From: Sphingobium bisphenolivorans | Lineage (GTDB): Bacteria; Pseudomonadota; Alphaproteobacteria; Sphingomonadales; Sphingomonadaceae | Assembly (NCBI RefSeq): GCF_000412635.1 | Contig: NZ_ASTG01000029.1 | Span: 1 to 43,982, forward strand | Reading direction: 5' to 3' | DNA: 43,982 nucleotides | Shown here: positions 1 through 9,180 of the stretch, piece after piece | Layout: every line of letters starts with the position of its first letter | How positions within the stretch are numbered: the stretch's first letter is position 1 | The notes under the pieces: model-generated | The model's input: the letters and a program-made list of their open reading frames with translations, nothing else | What the model was told of the DNA's origin: nothing | The model's database searches: none | Made by a program: the position numbers and the translations under genes

Positions 1-252
1 TCTCACCCAGATCGTCGCGCTATAAACCGCGCCCTCCGATGCCCTGCGCTGCGTCAGCAATGCGGCACAGGCCACCTGGACGGTACAGCTTTCCCATCAG
101 ATGGCGGGCTTTACATCCATATTGGTCGAGCTGCCTATGAGCCTGCTCTTCGCGCAGCAGCGCCGCTAGTGCGCAGGCGCCCTGCTTACAACCAGCGCGC
201 CTGTTCACCATCAGCGATAGCTTCGCCCAAGCCAGGCGATAAAAAATCTCGA
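1..252. other. Left edge, no gene supported
   Basis: I find no convincing coding region here. A plus-strand frame closes at a TAA around position 23 and another open stretch of about 47 codons closes at a TAG at 167-169. Either could be the tail of something, but neither resembles a family I recognise. The minus-strand open frame over 20-211 has no ribosome-binding site and no recognisable content. The stretch may hold the 3' end of a gene lying outside the window. Confidence 0.4.
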
Positions 253-753
253 TCAGCGTGCCGCGATCAGGATCGGACGGTCAGTTCCGACCTGCGCCAT
301 CTGACGCGCGCGTTCGCCGGATTTGAGCTGCTTCAGCATATCGTCATGTTGATCGGTATCGTTCGCGACGATGATCCACGCTTCGAACTTGGACCCCGCT
401 GGGACATTGCTCGGCAATGGCAGCAGCGATCCCATGCGGCGCACGGCGTGTGTCGACAGGCGATCGATGCCGCGGGATGAGGAAGGTTCCACAAGCGTGA
501 TCATCTGCGGCCTGCCCGTATCGTCCAGCCGGAACTGGACCCGCGAATAGCCAACTTCGGCACTTCTGCTGAAGGTCGCCGACCGGCGGATGCTGTTGGA
601 CAGGCGCTTGGCCGTCCGGTCGGACCATTTCGTGAAGCTGGCTTCATCCTGGGGCGCAACCACGGTGAGTTGATGATTTTGCTGTTTGGCGATGGCTCCT
701 GCGGGGAGGAGCAGGCCGGCGAAAAGCGCAAGGGTCAAGGGCTTGGCGAACAT
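253..753 (-). CDS. Secreted TonB C-terminal-like protein
   Basis: The 166-residue product begins with a clear Sec signal peptide (MFAKPLTLALFAGLLLPAGAIA, cleavage near residue 22). The rest resembles the TonB C-terminal fold. Residues about 70-120 have the family pattern of a beta strand with a D-x-x-GRP turn (VQFRLDDTGRPQMITLVEPS), followed by a helix (DRLSTHAVRRMGSLLPLP). There is no transmembrane anchor or proline-rich spacer, so it is not a classical TonB. Short periplasmic proteins of this type are common in sphingomonads and have no defined function. It stands alone: the next gene upstream on the same strand starts about 300 bases away. The export signal is seen directly; the TonB-C assignment rests on pattern recognition and needs a profile search. 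Confidence 0.7.
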   Translation of the reverse strand: MFAKPLTLALFAGLLLPAGAIAKQQNHQLTVVAPQDEASFTKWSDRTAKRLSNSIRRSATFSRSAEVGYSRVQFRLDDTGRPQMITLVEPSSSRGIDRLSTHAVRRMGSLLPLPSNVPAGSKFEAWIIVANDTDQHDDMLKQLKSGERARQMAQVGTDRPILIAAR

Positions 754-1051
754 GATGGCCTCCTCTGCACGATCTTCCGATTTGTCGTTGAGGTGCCACT
801 GCGGCGGTAGAGGACCAGCCGAGAGCGGCTCGTCGTTTATAATGGTAAACGGCCAAGCGGGGTAATAATTATATCGTGCGCCCGCCTGAGTAAGATCGAA
901 TATTTCAACTTTCGGCGAGCTTAGCTTGCTCGCTGCTCATGGCGGTCCATGAAATCTCGCCGCCACTTTTCAACGGCTTCCATCACAGCTTTCCGCAGGG
1001 GAATGCGCGACTCGCGCGGCAGCTGATCCCGTTGGGTCGAAGGGCGCACCA
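754..1051. other. Intergenic region with AT-rich island
   Basis: No gene is supported. Around 835-875 the base composition drops sharply to AT-rich, with a TATAAT-like hexamer on each strand (plus 838-843; minus 873-868). The minus-strand one could serve the secreted protein at 253-753, but I see no good -35 hexamer to go with it. The open frame at 939-1133 is a short chance frame that runs into the 3' end of the FAD-dehydrogenase gene. Confidence 0.4.
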
Positions 1052-2674
1052 TCAACCGGCAGCGATCGCGACTCCGACGGCCTCGCCCACCTTGATGCCG
1101 TCGATCGCCGCTGACAGGATACCGCCAGCATAGCCGGCGCCTTCGCCTGCCGGATAAAGGCCCGTCACATTGAGGCTCTGGAGATCGGCACCCCGCGTGA
1201 TCCGAACGGGCGAAGAGGTGCGCGTTTCGACACCGGTCATTACCGCGTCTGGATGATCATAGTTGGCGATCTGGCGGCCAAAGACCGGCAGCGCCTCACG
1301 GAAGGCCTCCAGCACGAATTCCGGCAGGCAGCGCGACAGATCCGTCATCGTGACCCCCGGCTTGTAGGAGGGAACGACCTCCCCCAACTCCGTCGAAGGG
1401 CGGTTGCCGAGGAAGTCGCCTACCCGCTGTGCGGGGGCATGATAGGAGGAGCCGCCCGCGACGAAGGCCATGCTTTCCCAATGGCGTTGCAGGTCGATGC
1501 CGGCCAGCGGGCCGCCCGGATAATCCCGTTCGGGATCGATGCCCACGACCAGTCCCGAATTGGCGTTGAACTCCGCACGGGAATATTGGCTCATGCCGTT
1601 GGTGACGACGCGCCCCTCCTCCGAAGTCGCCGCCACCACGCGCCCGCCGGGGCACATGCAGAAGCTGTAGACGGTGCGGCCATTGGCACAATGATGGGCA
1701 AGGCTGTAGGCGGCAGCCCCCAGCACAGGATGGCCCGCGCAGTTGCCGTAGCGCGCGCGGTCGACCCAGCTTTGCGGATGCTCGATCCGCACGCCGATGG
1801 AAAAGGGCTTGGCCTCCATATGCACGCCGCGACGATGGAGCATCTCGAATGTGGGGCGGGCGCTGTGGCCCACCGCCATGACGACATGATCCGCTTCGAT
1901 AAAGCTGCCATCGGCAAGATACAGCCCGCGCAGCCGCTGCGCGCCGTCGCCCTGCCGCTCCAGTTCCAGATCATCGACCCGATGCTGCCAGCGATATTCG
2001 CCGCCCAATCCCTCGATCTGGCGGCGCATGGTTTCGACCATGGAGACGAGGCGGAAGGTGCCGATATGCGGATGCGCTTCGGTCAATATGTCCTCCGGCG
2101 CGCCCGCTGCGACAAATTCCTCCAGCACCTTGCGACCCAGGAAGCGCGGGTCCTTCACCCGGCAATAGAGCTTGCCGTCGGAAAAGGTGCCCGCCCCTCC
2201 CTCGCCGAACTGGACATTGCTGTCAGGATTCAGTTCTGCGCGGCGCCACAGGCCCCATGTGTCCTTGGTCCGTTCCCGCACCACCTTGCCGCGGTCGAGG
2301 ATGATCGGTCGGAAACCCATCTGCGCAAGGATGAGGCCAGCGAACAGCCCGCACGGTCCTGCGCCGATGACGATGGGCCGCTTGCCGGACCATCCCTCGG
2401 GTGCCTTGGCGGGGAATTTATAGTCGGTGTCCGGGCGCGGGCGGACGTCATGATCCTTGGCGAAGCGCGCCAGCACAGCCGGTTCGTCGCTCAGTTCGAC
2501 GTCGACCGTGTAGACCAGCTGGATTGCACTCCTCCGCCGGGCGTCATTGCCCCGGCGGACGACGACGTGGCTGAGCAGTTCGCCCGGCTCGAGCCCGAGG
2601 CGCGCGCAAATGGCGGCGGGCATCGCTTCGGCGGGATGGTCGAGGGGCAGTTTCAATCCGGAAAGGCGCAACAT
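1052..2674 (-). CDS. FAD-dependent dehydrogenase, COG2509 type
   Basis: The 540-residue product belongs to the uncharacterised FAD-dependent dehydrogenase family COG2509. Residues 1-90 form the small N-terminal domain typical of this family. A Rossmann dinucleotide-binding motif follows (VIGAGPCGLFAGLILA, GxGxxG at 104-109), with the acidic strand end IILDRG about 20 residues later. Family hallmarks are visible: the NVQFGEGGAGTFSDGKL stretch, the VVMAVGHSAR strand, and the C-terminal LYPAGEGAGYAGGILSAAIDGIKV flavin-binding segment. The start is supported by an AGGGGCAGG ribosome-binding site just upstream. It lies 67 bases downstream of the TonB-dependent receptor on the same strand and may be co-transcribed with it. 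The substrate is unknown. Length matches the family, and no defect is seen. Confidence 0.85.
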   Translation of the reverse strand: MLRLSGLKLPLDHPAEAMPAAICARLGLEPGELLSHVVVRRGNDARRRSAIQLVYTVDVELSDEPAVLARFAKDHDVRPRPDTDYKFPAKAPEGWSGKRPIVIGAGPCGLFAGLILAQMGFRPIILDRGKVVRERTKDTWGLWRRAELNPDSNVQFGEGGAGTFSDGKLYCRVKDPRFLGRKVLEEFVAAGAPEDILTEAHPHIGTFRLVSMVETMRRQIEGLGGEYRWQHRVDDLELERQGDGAQRLRGLYLADGSFIEADHVVMAVGHSARPTFEMLHRRGVHMEAKPFSIGVRIEHPQSWVDRARYGNCAGHPVLGAAAYSLAHHCANGRTVYSFCMCPGGRVVAATSEEGRVVTNGMSQYSRAEFNANSGLVVGIDPERDYPGGPLAGIDLQRHWESMAFVAGGSSYHAPAQRVGDFLGNRPSTELGEVVPSYKPGVTMTDLSRCLPEFVLEAFREALPVFGRQIANYDHPDAVMTGVETRTSSPVRITRGADLQSLNVTGLYPAGEGAGYAGGILSAAIDGIKVGEAVGVAIAAG

Positions 2675-2741
2675 CCGCCTGCCCCTAGACCCAATGGCGA
2701 GTCGGCTCCAGTGCTGTTAGGGAGTGCCTCTCTTGACCCAG

Positions 2742-4802
2742 CTAGAAACGGGCCCGCACCCCGCCGTAAACGGCGCGGCGCTCGACCGGATAGAAGGCGA
2801 CGCTGCCTTCGTTCGCCGCCGTCGCAGGATTGTCGGGCGCGTAGCGCACCAGCGCGCCCATGTCCCCCACTGCACGCCGGCCAGTCAGGTTGCGGGCGTC
2901 CAGGAACAGGGTCAGCCCTTTCCTTACTTCCGCCTGGGCGCCAAGGTTCAGCATCGCATAGCCACCTACCCGCTTGCTGTTGGCATAGTCGACCCAGGCG
3001 CCCTGCGGCAGCCATTCCACGGCGGGCGACACACTGACCCGATCGCTGCCCAGCTTCAATTCCGCGCGATAGAAATGGCGCGGCACCACCGGCAGGCGGT
3101 TGTTTCCGAACTGCACATCATCGCGGAAGCGGAAGTCGCTATACTGATAGACCTGCCGCAACGTCATCCAGGGCGCGAGCGTCAGGTCCAGCCCGGCTTC
3201 CGCGCCCTGATGCCGCGTCCGTTCCGCATTGAAGGTGGATGCGAGAACCCCGACGCTGGGGTTGGTCGTATATTGCAGCATCTCGCCGCGCAGATCGGCG
3301 CGATAGAGGCTGATGTCCCAACTGGCGATGCCAAGGCTGCCACGAGAGCCGATCTCGAAAGTCCATGCCCGCTGCGGGTCGAGAGGCGTGAAGCCCGGGG
3401 CGCCGCCCGCAGGGGTCTGGCCCAGTTCTATAAAGCCCGGCAGTTCGACCGAGCGGCTGTAATTGGCGTAGAATTGCACATCGGCGCGCGGTTCGAACAG
3501 CAGCCCGAATTTGGGCGCGAAGCTGTCGAAGGAAGCCTGCCCGCTGCGTGCCGGTGCGCGCACATTGTCGATCCGGCGCTCGCCCTGCGTATAGATGCCC
3601 CCGGCGATCAGCCAGAACCCCGGCAGCGGCGCAATGCGGGCCTCGCCATAGCTGTTGATCGTCTCGGCATGAGCCTTCTGCAAGGACGGGTAGAGCGGGG
3701 TGACGCCGAGCGCCGGCTTGCCGTCGATGTTCACGAACTGCCTGAATGTGCCTCTACCGAACCGCGCTTGCGTTCCCAGGGTCAGTTCAGCGGGCATGCC
3801 GCCCAGTTGCCCCGCAAGGTCCAGGCTCGCGAAAAGGCCCCTGTCCTCCGACTTCTGGTCGACGACCATGTTGATCGGATGGTTCAATGCCTTGGCATTA
3901 TAATAGGCGCCAAAGGCCAACTGGCCTGCGCCCAGAGTGACGGTCGTGCGGTTCTGCAGCCGGATCGAATCAATATCGCGCGCCTGATCGCCGCTGACGC
4001 TTGCGGGATTGGCGGCCCTCGGGTCGTTTCGCAAGGCGCTTTCGCTCAGCGACCCCGACAGCTTCTGCCGGATCGTCTGGGCGCTCGCATAGAAACGCGT
4101 CTCTATCCTGTCGCTGACCTTCAACCCCACATTGCCGTTGAAGCGCAGCGCCCGCCGCCGCCCATGGTCGCGGTCGCCGTCCGAGCGATCGGCTGTCAGC
4201 GCCAGCCATGCGTCGCCCCGCTCGCCGGCATAGCCGTAGGCGGCCTTGCCCCGCAGCGTGTCGAACGCTCCGCCATCGATCCGTAACTCCGCACCCGGCG
4301 CGCTGCGTCCCGTCGGCGTCGCGGCGTTGATCGCCCCGCCCAGCGTCGATCCGCCGAAGCGCAGCGCGTTGCCGCCGCGATAGACCTCCAGTTGCTGGAA
4401 GACTTGGGGATCAAGCTCCTGAAAATCGCCATTGTCGTCGGCCATGTTGATCGGAATGCCGTCCTGCAGCAGCGTCAATCCGCGCATATGGAAGCCGCGC
4501 GACAGGCCGGAGCCGCGGATCGAGATGCGCACCTCCTGCCCGAAGCGCGGCTGGGTATAGACGCCCGGAGAGAAGCCGAGCGCATCCCGCAGCGAGAGGG
4601 CAAGCTTATTCTCGAACTGCTCGGCGCCCACCACATCGGCGCCACCGGGCGTGCGGCTCACGCGCGCGGAGGCTTCCTCCGCCAGTTGGGCGGCGGTGAC
4701 GATGATCCGGCCCTGCTCCGCCTCCTCGGCTTGGACAGGAGCGGACAGGACACAGGCAAGAGCGCACAGCGAGATGCCGCGCGAAACGGAAGTTACGGAC
4801 AT
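2742..4802 (-). CDS. TonB-dependent outer-membrane receptor
   Basis: The 686-residue product is a TonB-dependent outer-membrane receptor. A signal peptide covers about residues 1-25, followed by a TonB-box-like stretch (GRIIVTAAQL). The plug domain follows (LRDALGFSPGVYTQP, ISIRGSGLSRGFHMRGLTLLQDGIPIN, VYRGGNALRFGGSTLGGAIN). The remainder is a beta-barrel that ends in the expected aromatic residue (VYGGVRARF). The plug most resembles the FecA/copper-receptor branch. It is 46 bases downstream of a DUF2946 gene. DUF2946 proteins are often found beside receptors thought to handle copper or other metals, so a metal or metal-chelate substrate is a reasonable inference, but no substrate-specific residues can be named. 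An AAGG ribosome-binding site lies about nine bases before the ATG. Confidence 0.88.
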   Translation of the reverse strand: MSVTSVSRGISLCALACVLSAPVQAEEAEQGRIIVTAAQLAEEASARVSRTPGGADVVGAEQFENKLALSLRDALGFSPGVYTQPRFGQEVRISIRGSGLSRGFHMRGLTLLQDGIPINMADDNGDFQELDPQVFQQLEVYRGGNALRFGGSTLGGAINAATPTGRSAPGAELRIDGGAFDTLRGKAAYGYAGERGDAWLALTADRSDGDRDHGRRRALRFNGNVGLKVSDRIETRFYASAQTIRQKLSGSLSESALRNDPRAANPASVSGDQARDIDSIRLQNRTTVTLGAGQLAFGAYYNAKALNHPINMVVDQKSEDRGLFASLDLAGQLGGMPAELTLGTQARFGRGTFRQFVNIDGKPALGVTPLYPSLQKAHAETINSYGEARIAPLPGFWLIAGGIYTQGERRIDNVRAPARSGQASFDSFAPKFGLLFEPRADVQFYANYSRSVELPGFIELGQTPAGGAPGFTPLDPQRAWTFEIGSRGSLGIASWDISLYRADLRGEMLQYTTNPSVGVLASTFNAERTRHQGAEAGLDLTLAPWMTLRQVYQYSDFRFRDDVQFGNNRLPVVPRHFYRAELKLGSDRVSVSPAVEWLPQGAWVDYANSKRVGGYAMLNLGAQAEVRKGLTLFLDARNLTGRRAVGDMGALVRYAPDNPATAANEGSVAFYPVERRAVYGGVRARF

Positions 4803-4848
4803 GGAAAAGAACCTTGCTGAAAAAAGCTACGCGGATGCGGAGAGTTGT

Positions 4849-5259
4849 TCAGAAGGTCCCAGGAGGTCCGGAGGAAGGCGGCGGCGGCGCGGCAAGCCGC
4901 GCAACCAGACCGGTCTTGAGCGCGAAAGCGATCGGCCCGAAGCCCAGCTGCCAGGCTGGCAAGGGCAGGTCAGCCAGCGCCAGTGGTGGCAGGATAGGCT
5001 GCACTGATGCGGCGAACGGGCAATGCTGCTGCACAGGGGCGCCACCCTCATCCTGATGGTGCGACTTGCCCGGCGCGCGGTCGCGATCGACCACCACATT
5101 GACCGCGCCCTGCCCGGTGCAAAGCGTCACGACCACGCCCTGCGCCGTGCGCAGCGGCATGAAGCCGGAGGGCGCGAAAAGCTGGATGGCGAGCACGAGC
5201 AAAGCCAGCGTCGCCATCAATGCGCGCGCCCCTCTCGAATGTCTTGCCACCCCCATCAT
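4849..5259 (-). CDS. DUF2946 family membrane/periplasmic protein
   Basis: The open frame extends back to 5385, which would overlap the divergent merR gene and its operator. I therefore choose an internal ATG at 5259 (a second ATG follows at 5256), preceded by an AGGGCAAGG ribosome-binding site. This gives about 136 residues. An N-terminal hydrophobic segment (ALMATLALLVLAIQLFAPSGFMPL) is followed by a strand with a lone Cys (VVVTLCTGQG), a His-rich loop (KSHHQDEGG), a second Cys (QQHCPFA), and a hydrophobic C-terminal stretch ending in a proline run. This pattern fits the DUF2946 family, which is small, poorly described and often placed beside TonB-dependent metal receptors, as here. The His/Cys residues could bind metal, but this is inference. 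Confidence 0.72.
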   Translation of the reverse strand: MMGVARHSRGARALMATLALLVLAIQLFAPSGFMPLRTAQGVVVTLCTGQGAVNVVVDRDRAPGKSHHQDEGGAPVQQHCPFAASVQPILPPLALADLPLPAWQLGFGPIAFALKTGLVARLAAPPPPSSGPPGTF

Positions 5260-5320
5260 GCGCCTTGCCCTAGCGGCGGCGGGCCGCGCTGTCATCAAGA
5301 CAAAGCGCCCACCCCAATTG

Positions 5321-5338
5321 CTTGACGTTAACGTAAGG
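5321..5338. promoter_or_regulatory. Palindromic operator for the MerR regulator
   Basis: CTTGACGTTAACGTAAGG is centred on GTTAAC, and its half-sites match at nearly every position out to nine bases. It overlaps a TTGACG (-35-like, 5322-5327) and sits 17 bases before a TAGAAA (-10-like, 5345-5350), which is the usual operator position for MerR-family regulators. It resembles the TTTACGTTAACGTAAA type of site assigned by comparative genomics to LiuR-type MerR regulators of branched-chain and fatty-acid catabolism. It lies between divergent genes, so it could control both merR and the DUF2946 gene. Confidence 0.7.
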
Positions 5339-5356
5339 CAACGATAGAAAGCGCGC

Positions 5357-5764
5357 ATGGACAAACGCAGCAGTATCGCCGGCATCGAGCTGCCGGACCA
5401 TCAGCATCGGCAGACTTACACGATTTCCGACCTCTCCGGTGAGTTCGGCGTGACCGCCCGCGCCTTGCGCTTCTACGAGGATGAGGGGCTGATCGCGCCG
5501 CAGCGGCAGGGCCTTGCCCGCATCTACTCCCGCCGCGATCGCGCCCGCCTCGCCTGGATATTGCGCGGCAAGCGGGTGGGCTTCAGCCTGTCCGACATTC
5601 GCGAAATGATCGATCTCTACGACGCCGATGAGGAACATGAGGAGCAGCGGCGCGTCACCATCGCCAAGTGCAAGGCGCGGATCGAATTGCTGACCCGGCA
5701 GAAGGACGACATCGATGCCGCCATTGCCGAACTGTCCCAATTCGTCGTCGCGATCGAGCAATAA
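5357..5764 (+). CDS. MerR-family regulator, LiuR-like
   Basis: The 135-residue product is a MerR-family transcription factor. The winged helix-turn-helix occupies about residues 20-90 (TYTISDLSGEFGVTARALRFYEDEGLIAPQR, then the wing and LAWILRGKRVGFSLSDIREMIDLYD). It is followed by a coiled-coil dimerisation helix (residues 95-133). There is no C-terminal metal-binding cysteine pair like those of CueR or MerR; the only Cys is in the coiled-coil region. Together with the acyl-CoA dehydrogenase 36 bases downstream, this points to the LiuR/PsrA-like group that senses acyl-CoA or fatty-acid catabolism. An 18-base palindrome in its own promoter suggests autoregulation. The -10-like hexamer ends only six bases before the ATG, so the mRNA may be leaderless or nearly so. 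Confidence 0.87.
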   Translation: MDKRSSIAGIELPDHQHRQTYTISDLSGEFGVTARALRFYEDEGLIAPQRQGLARIYSRRDRARLAWILRGKRVGFSLSDIREMIDLYDADEEHEEQRRVTIAKCKARIELLTRQKDDIDAAIAELSQFVVAIEQ

Positions 5765-5800
5765 CCCGCTTCAAAAAACGATAATAGTCCGGAGAAGATC

Positions 5801-7603
5801 ATGCCCAGCTATACCGCGCCTATCCGCGAAACCCGCTTCGTCCTCGATCAGGTGCTGGGCCTTGAACGCTACGCCAATTTGGCTGGCTTCGAAAATGCGA
5901 CGCCTGATCTGGTCGAGGCGATCCTGACCGAAGGCGGCAAGATCGCAGCCGAAGTCCTGTTCCCGCTGAATGCTGTGGGCGACAAGGAGGGCTGCACCCG
6001 GGACGCCGACGGCAATGTGAAGACGCCCGCTGGCTTCAAGCAGGCCTTCGACGCCTATGTCGAGGGTGGCTGGACGACGCTCCACGCACCGGCCGAATAT
6101 GGCGGTCAGAACCTTCCCAATGTGGTCGCGGCGGCGGTGGGCGAATATGTCCTCTCCTCCAATCACAGCTTTGAAATGTATCACGGCCTCACCAACGGCG
6201 CGGTGCAGGCGCTGCTCGCCAAGGGTAGCGAGGAACAGAAGCAGAAATACCTGCCGAACATGGTGTCCGGCAAATGGACCGGCACCATGAACCTCACCGA
6301 ACCGCAGGCGGGCACCGACCTTGGGCTCATCAGAACACGGGCGGAACCGCGCGGCGACGGCAGCTATGCCATCACCGGTACCAAGATCTTCATCTCCTCG
6401 GGCGAACATGATCTCGCCGAAAACATCATTCACCTCGTCCTCGCCAAAACGCCGGGCGCACCGGAGGGCAGCAAGGGAATATCCCTGTTCGTCGTGCCGA
6501 AGTTCCTCGTCGAAGAGGACGGGGCGCTTGGGGAGCGCAATGCTGTTTCCTGCGGATCGCTTGAACATAAGATGGGCATTCACGGCAACGCGACCTGCGT
6601 CATGAACTATGACGGCGCGACCGGTTGGCTGGTGGGTGAGGAGAATAAGGGCCTCGCCGCCATGTTCATCATGATGAACGCGGCCCGCATGTGGGTCGGA
6701 ATGCAGGGCCTGGGTCAGGCCGAGATCGCCTATCAGAACGCCGTCCATTATGCCCGGGAGCGGCGGCAGGGCCGTGCGCTGACGGGGGCCAAGGATGTCG
6801 ATGAGAAGGCCGACACATTGTTCGTCCATCCCGACGTGCGCCGCATGCTGATGGAAGCAAAGGCGCTTACCGAAGGGCTACGCGCGCTGATGCTATGGGG
6901 CGCATTGCAGGTCGATCTTGCCCATCTGGCTGCGACGCAGGAGGAACGGGAGGCGGCGGACGATCTGGTCCAGCTGCTGACCCCGGTGCTGAAGGGCTAT
7001 GGCACCGACAAGGGCTTCGACGTCGCGGTCATGGCGCAACAGGTGTTTGGCGGCCATGGCTACATCTGGGAAAATGGCGTCGAACAATATGTCCGAGACG
7101 CCCGCATCGCCCAGATTTACGAAGGGACGAACGGCGTACAGGCGATGGACCTTGTCGGCCGCAAGCTGCCGATGAATGGCGGGCGGGCGCTACAAGCCTT
7201 TCTCAAGCTCGTCGCCGGCGAGGTCGCGGAGGCGAAGAGCGACGACAAGCTCTCCAGCTTCGCCGAGGCACTGGAAAAGGCGAGCGGGCAGTTGGGCGCG
7301 GCCACCATGTGGCTGATGCAGAATGCGATGAAGAACCCCGACAATGCGGGTGCGGGTGCCGTGCACTATATGCACATTCTCGGCATCGTCGCGACCGGCC
7401 TCATGTGGCTGCGCATGGCGAAAGCCGCTGCGGCCCAGCTTGCAGCCGGCGAAGGGGACGCCAAATTCCTGGAAACCAAGCTGGTGACGGCGCGCTTCTT
7501 CGCCGAGCGCATCATGCCGGACGCCGGCGCATTGCGGCGCAAGATCGAGGGTGGAGCGGAAAGCTTGATGGCGCTTGATCCGGACATGTTTTTGGCGGCG
7601 TAG
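5801..7603 (+). CDS. Acyl-CoA dehydrogenase (long, FadE/DmdC-like)
   Basis: The 600-residue flavoenzyme is expected to introduce the trans-2 double bond into an acyl-CoA thioester, passing electrons to ETF. It belongs to the longer subgroup with an extra C-terminal domain, the same subgroup as 3-methylmercaptopropionyl-CoA dehydrogenases. An N-terminal extension precedes the all-alpha domain. FAD-binding motifs are visible ([27 protein letters not shown]). The catalytic base is the Glu of [17 protein letters not shown], near residue 441. The C-terminal domain runs from about residue 460 to 600. It follows the MerR gene by 36 bases with a GGAG ribosome-binding site, so the two probably form a regulator-target operon. 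The exact acyl chain cannot be read from the sequence, and the usual thiolase and hydratase partners are absent from the window. Confidence 0.9.
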   Translation: MPSYTAPIRETRFVLDQVLGLERYANLAGFENATPDLVEAILTEGGKIAAEVLFPLNAVGDKEGCTRDADGNVKTPAGFKQAFDAYVEGGWTTLHAPAEYGGQNLPNVVAAAVGEYVLSSNHSFEMYHGLTNGAVQALLAKGSEEQKQKYLPNMVSGKWTGTMNLTEPQAGTDLGLIRTRAEPRGDGSYAITGTKIFISSGEHDLAENIIHLVLAKTPGAPEGSKGISLFVVPKFLVEEDGALGERNAVSCGSLEHKMGIHGNATCVMNYDGATGWLVGEENKGLAAMFIMMNAARMWVGMQGLGQAEIAYQNAVHYARERRQGRALTGAKDVDEKADTLFVHPDVRRMLMEAKALTEGLRALMLWGALQVDLAHLAATQEEREAADDLVQLLTPVLKGYGTDKGFDVAVMAQQVFGGHGYIWENGVEQYVRDARIAQIYEGTNGVQAMDLVGRKLPMNGGRALQAFLKLVAGEVAEAKSDDKLSSFAEALEKASGQLGAATMWLMQNAMKNPDNAGAGAVHYMHILGIVATGLMWLRMAKAAAAQLAAGEGDAKFLETKLVTARFFAERIMPDAGALRRKIEGGAESLMALDPDMFLAA

Positions 7604-7721
7604 CTGCTGTGCCTTCGTCTGCGATGGATGGCTAACGGACTGGCAACTGGTCACCGGCAGCTCCGGTGAGGCGGATATCCAACTCCCCAGCGTTGCGCTC
7701 GGGGTAACGTCAGGAGATGGG

Positions 7722-7945
7722 TTCCCGCTTTCGCGGGAATGACGAATGGGTGGAGAGCGGACATTCTTCTCTTATCCCTCTCCCTTGAGGGAGAGGGCTG
7801 CGCAGGCTTGGCAGCTTGCTGCCTAGCCGTAGCTGGGTGAGGGGGTGATCCGGGCTAAAGACTGGCCTGTAGCCGCTCCCCCTCATCCAACTTCGCCTAG
7901 CTTCACTCCGTTCAGCAAGGCTCCGTATCCTTCTTCCTCCAAGGG
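7722..7945. repeat. Dispersed palindromic repeats, two facing copies
   Basis: The 430-base gap between the acyl-CoA dehydrogenase and dnaJ holds no gene but is dense in repeats. A TTCCCGC/GCGGGAA hairpin lies at 7722-7739. A second hairpin, CCCTCTCCC-TTGA-GGGAGAGGG, lies at 7776-7797 and opens a roughly 70-base unit ending in GGGTGAGGGGGT near 7846. A diverged copy of that unit in the opposite orientation runs from about 7878 to 7945, ending in the hairpin arms CTTCTTCCTCC and GGGAGAAGG. Two inverted copies around a short spacer is the layout of REP/BIME-type elements. Both hairpin types look like known dispersed intergenic repeats of sphingomonads. Open frames over this stretch are spurious. 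Confidence 0.7.
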
Positions 7946-8033
7946 AGAAGGAATGTCTTGCTCTGGTCAACAGCAGACATCAACAAAGCGCAGATGCTCA
8001 GCACCCAGTGCATGCCTCAAACTGAAGCAGGCT

Positions 8034-9161
8034 TCAATCGCCCCACAATTCCTTGAGCTTGCTGAAGAAGCCGGTAGATTGCGGACATTCCTCACCCGTT
8101 TCCGTCTCGCGAAAGGCTTCAAGCAGTTCGCGTTGTTTCGCGGTGAGCTTGGTCGGCGTCTCGACATCGACCTGGATCACCAGATCACCCTGCCCACGGC
8201 CGTTCAGCACCGGCATCCCCGCACCGCGCTGGCGGATCTGCTTGCCTGATTGGATGCCGGTGGGAATCTTGATCTCGTGCCGCTGGCCGTCGAGACCAGG
8301 CACTTCGATGCAGCCGCCCAGCGCAGCCGTCGTGAAGCTCACCGGAGCGCGGCAGAATAGCGTTGTGCCGTCTCGCTCGAACAGGGCGTGGCGCTTCACA
8401 TGCAGGAAGATGTAGAGATCGCCCGCCGGCGCACCGCGCGCGCCCGCCTCGCCCTCGCCCGACAGACGAATACGCGTACCCTCGTCCACCCCGGCCGGCA
8501 CGTTCACGGACAAGGTTTTGGGCCGATCCACCCGACCCTCGCCCCGACAGGAGCGGCACGGGCTTTCGATGACCTGGCCAGCGCCATGACAGGAAGGGCA
8601 GGTCCGTTCGACCACGAAGAAGCCCTGCTGCGCCCGGACCTGCCCATGGCCCTGACAGGTGCCGCAGGTTTTGACGCCGGTGCCGGGCTGCGCGCCCGAT
8701 CCTTCGCAGCTATCGCAGGCGGCTGAAACCTCTATCTCGATCTCGGTCTGCTTACCGTGATAGGCTTCATCCAGCGTGATTTCCAGGTCGTAGCGCAGGT
8801 CCGCACCGCGCCGCTGCGCCTGGCGCCCGCCGCCGCCAAACCCACCCTGACCGAAGATCGTCTCGAAAATATCGCCGAGGTCGGAAAAGCCGCCCGCGCC
8901 GCCCCGGCCATTGAAGCCGCCACCGCCGCCATTCTGGAACGCGGCATGGCCGAACCGGTCATAGGCCGCGCGCTTCTGTGGGTCCTTGAGGCACTCATAA
9001 GCTTGCGAGACAGCCTTGAACTTGGCCTCGCTGTCGATGCAGCCCCCGGTCTTGTCGGGGTGATATTTCATCGCAAGCTTGCGATAGGCGCTCTTGATCG
9101 TCGCTGCGTCCGCCGTGCGCTCAATCTCTAGCAGCTCGTAAAAATCAACTTCGGTGCTCAT
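8034..9161 (-). CDS. dnaJ: Chaperone DnaJ (Hsp40)
   Basis: The 375-residue co-chaperone stimulates DnaK ATPase and delivers unfolded clients in the cytoplasm. The J domain is at residues 5-70 with the invariant HPD tripeptide (KYHPDKTGG). A Gly/Phe-rich linker covers residues 77-112. Four CxxCxGxG zinc-finger repeats follow ([32 protein letters not shown]), then the C-terminal substrate-binding domains. The length is normal. One small peculiarity is a Cys in the loop after HPD ([15 protein letters not shown]), where most DnaJ proteins have Asn-Pro-Gly. It lies 62 bases downstream of dnaK on the same strand, with a strong hairpin between them. Confidence 0.97.
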   Translation of the reverse strand: MSTEVDFYELLEIERTADAATIKSAYRKLAMKYHPDKTGGCIDSEAKFKAVSQAYECLKDPQKRAAYDRFGHAAFQNGGGGGFNGRGGAGGFSDLGDIFETIFGQGGFGGGGRQAQRRGADLRYDLEITLDEAYHGKQTEIEIEVSAACDSCEGSGAQPGTGVKTCGTCQGHGQVRAQQGFFVVERTCPSCHGAGQVIESPCRSCRGEGRVDRPKTLSVNVPAGVDEGTRIRLSGEGEAGARGAPAGDLYIFLHVKRHALFERDGTTLFCRAPVSFTTAALGGCIEVPGLDGQRHEIKIPTGIQSGKQIRQRGAGMPVLNGRGQGDLVIQVDVETPTKLTAKQRELLEAFRETETGEECPQSTGFFSKLKELWGD

Positions 9162-9180
9162 CTCGCCCCCGGCCGTCCCT

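Noticed and set aside
1253..3037. 594-codon plus-strand open frame
   Set aside because: It is antisense to the FAD-dependent dehydrogenase and receptor genes, has no recognisable domain, and reflects the high-GC codon pattern of the real genes.
7710..7970. 86-codon minus-strand frame downstream of the acyl-CoA dehydrogenase
   Set aside because: It is built from the palindromic repeats, and its translation (Arg/Ser/Pro-rich) is typical of repeat-derived frames.
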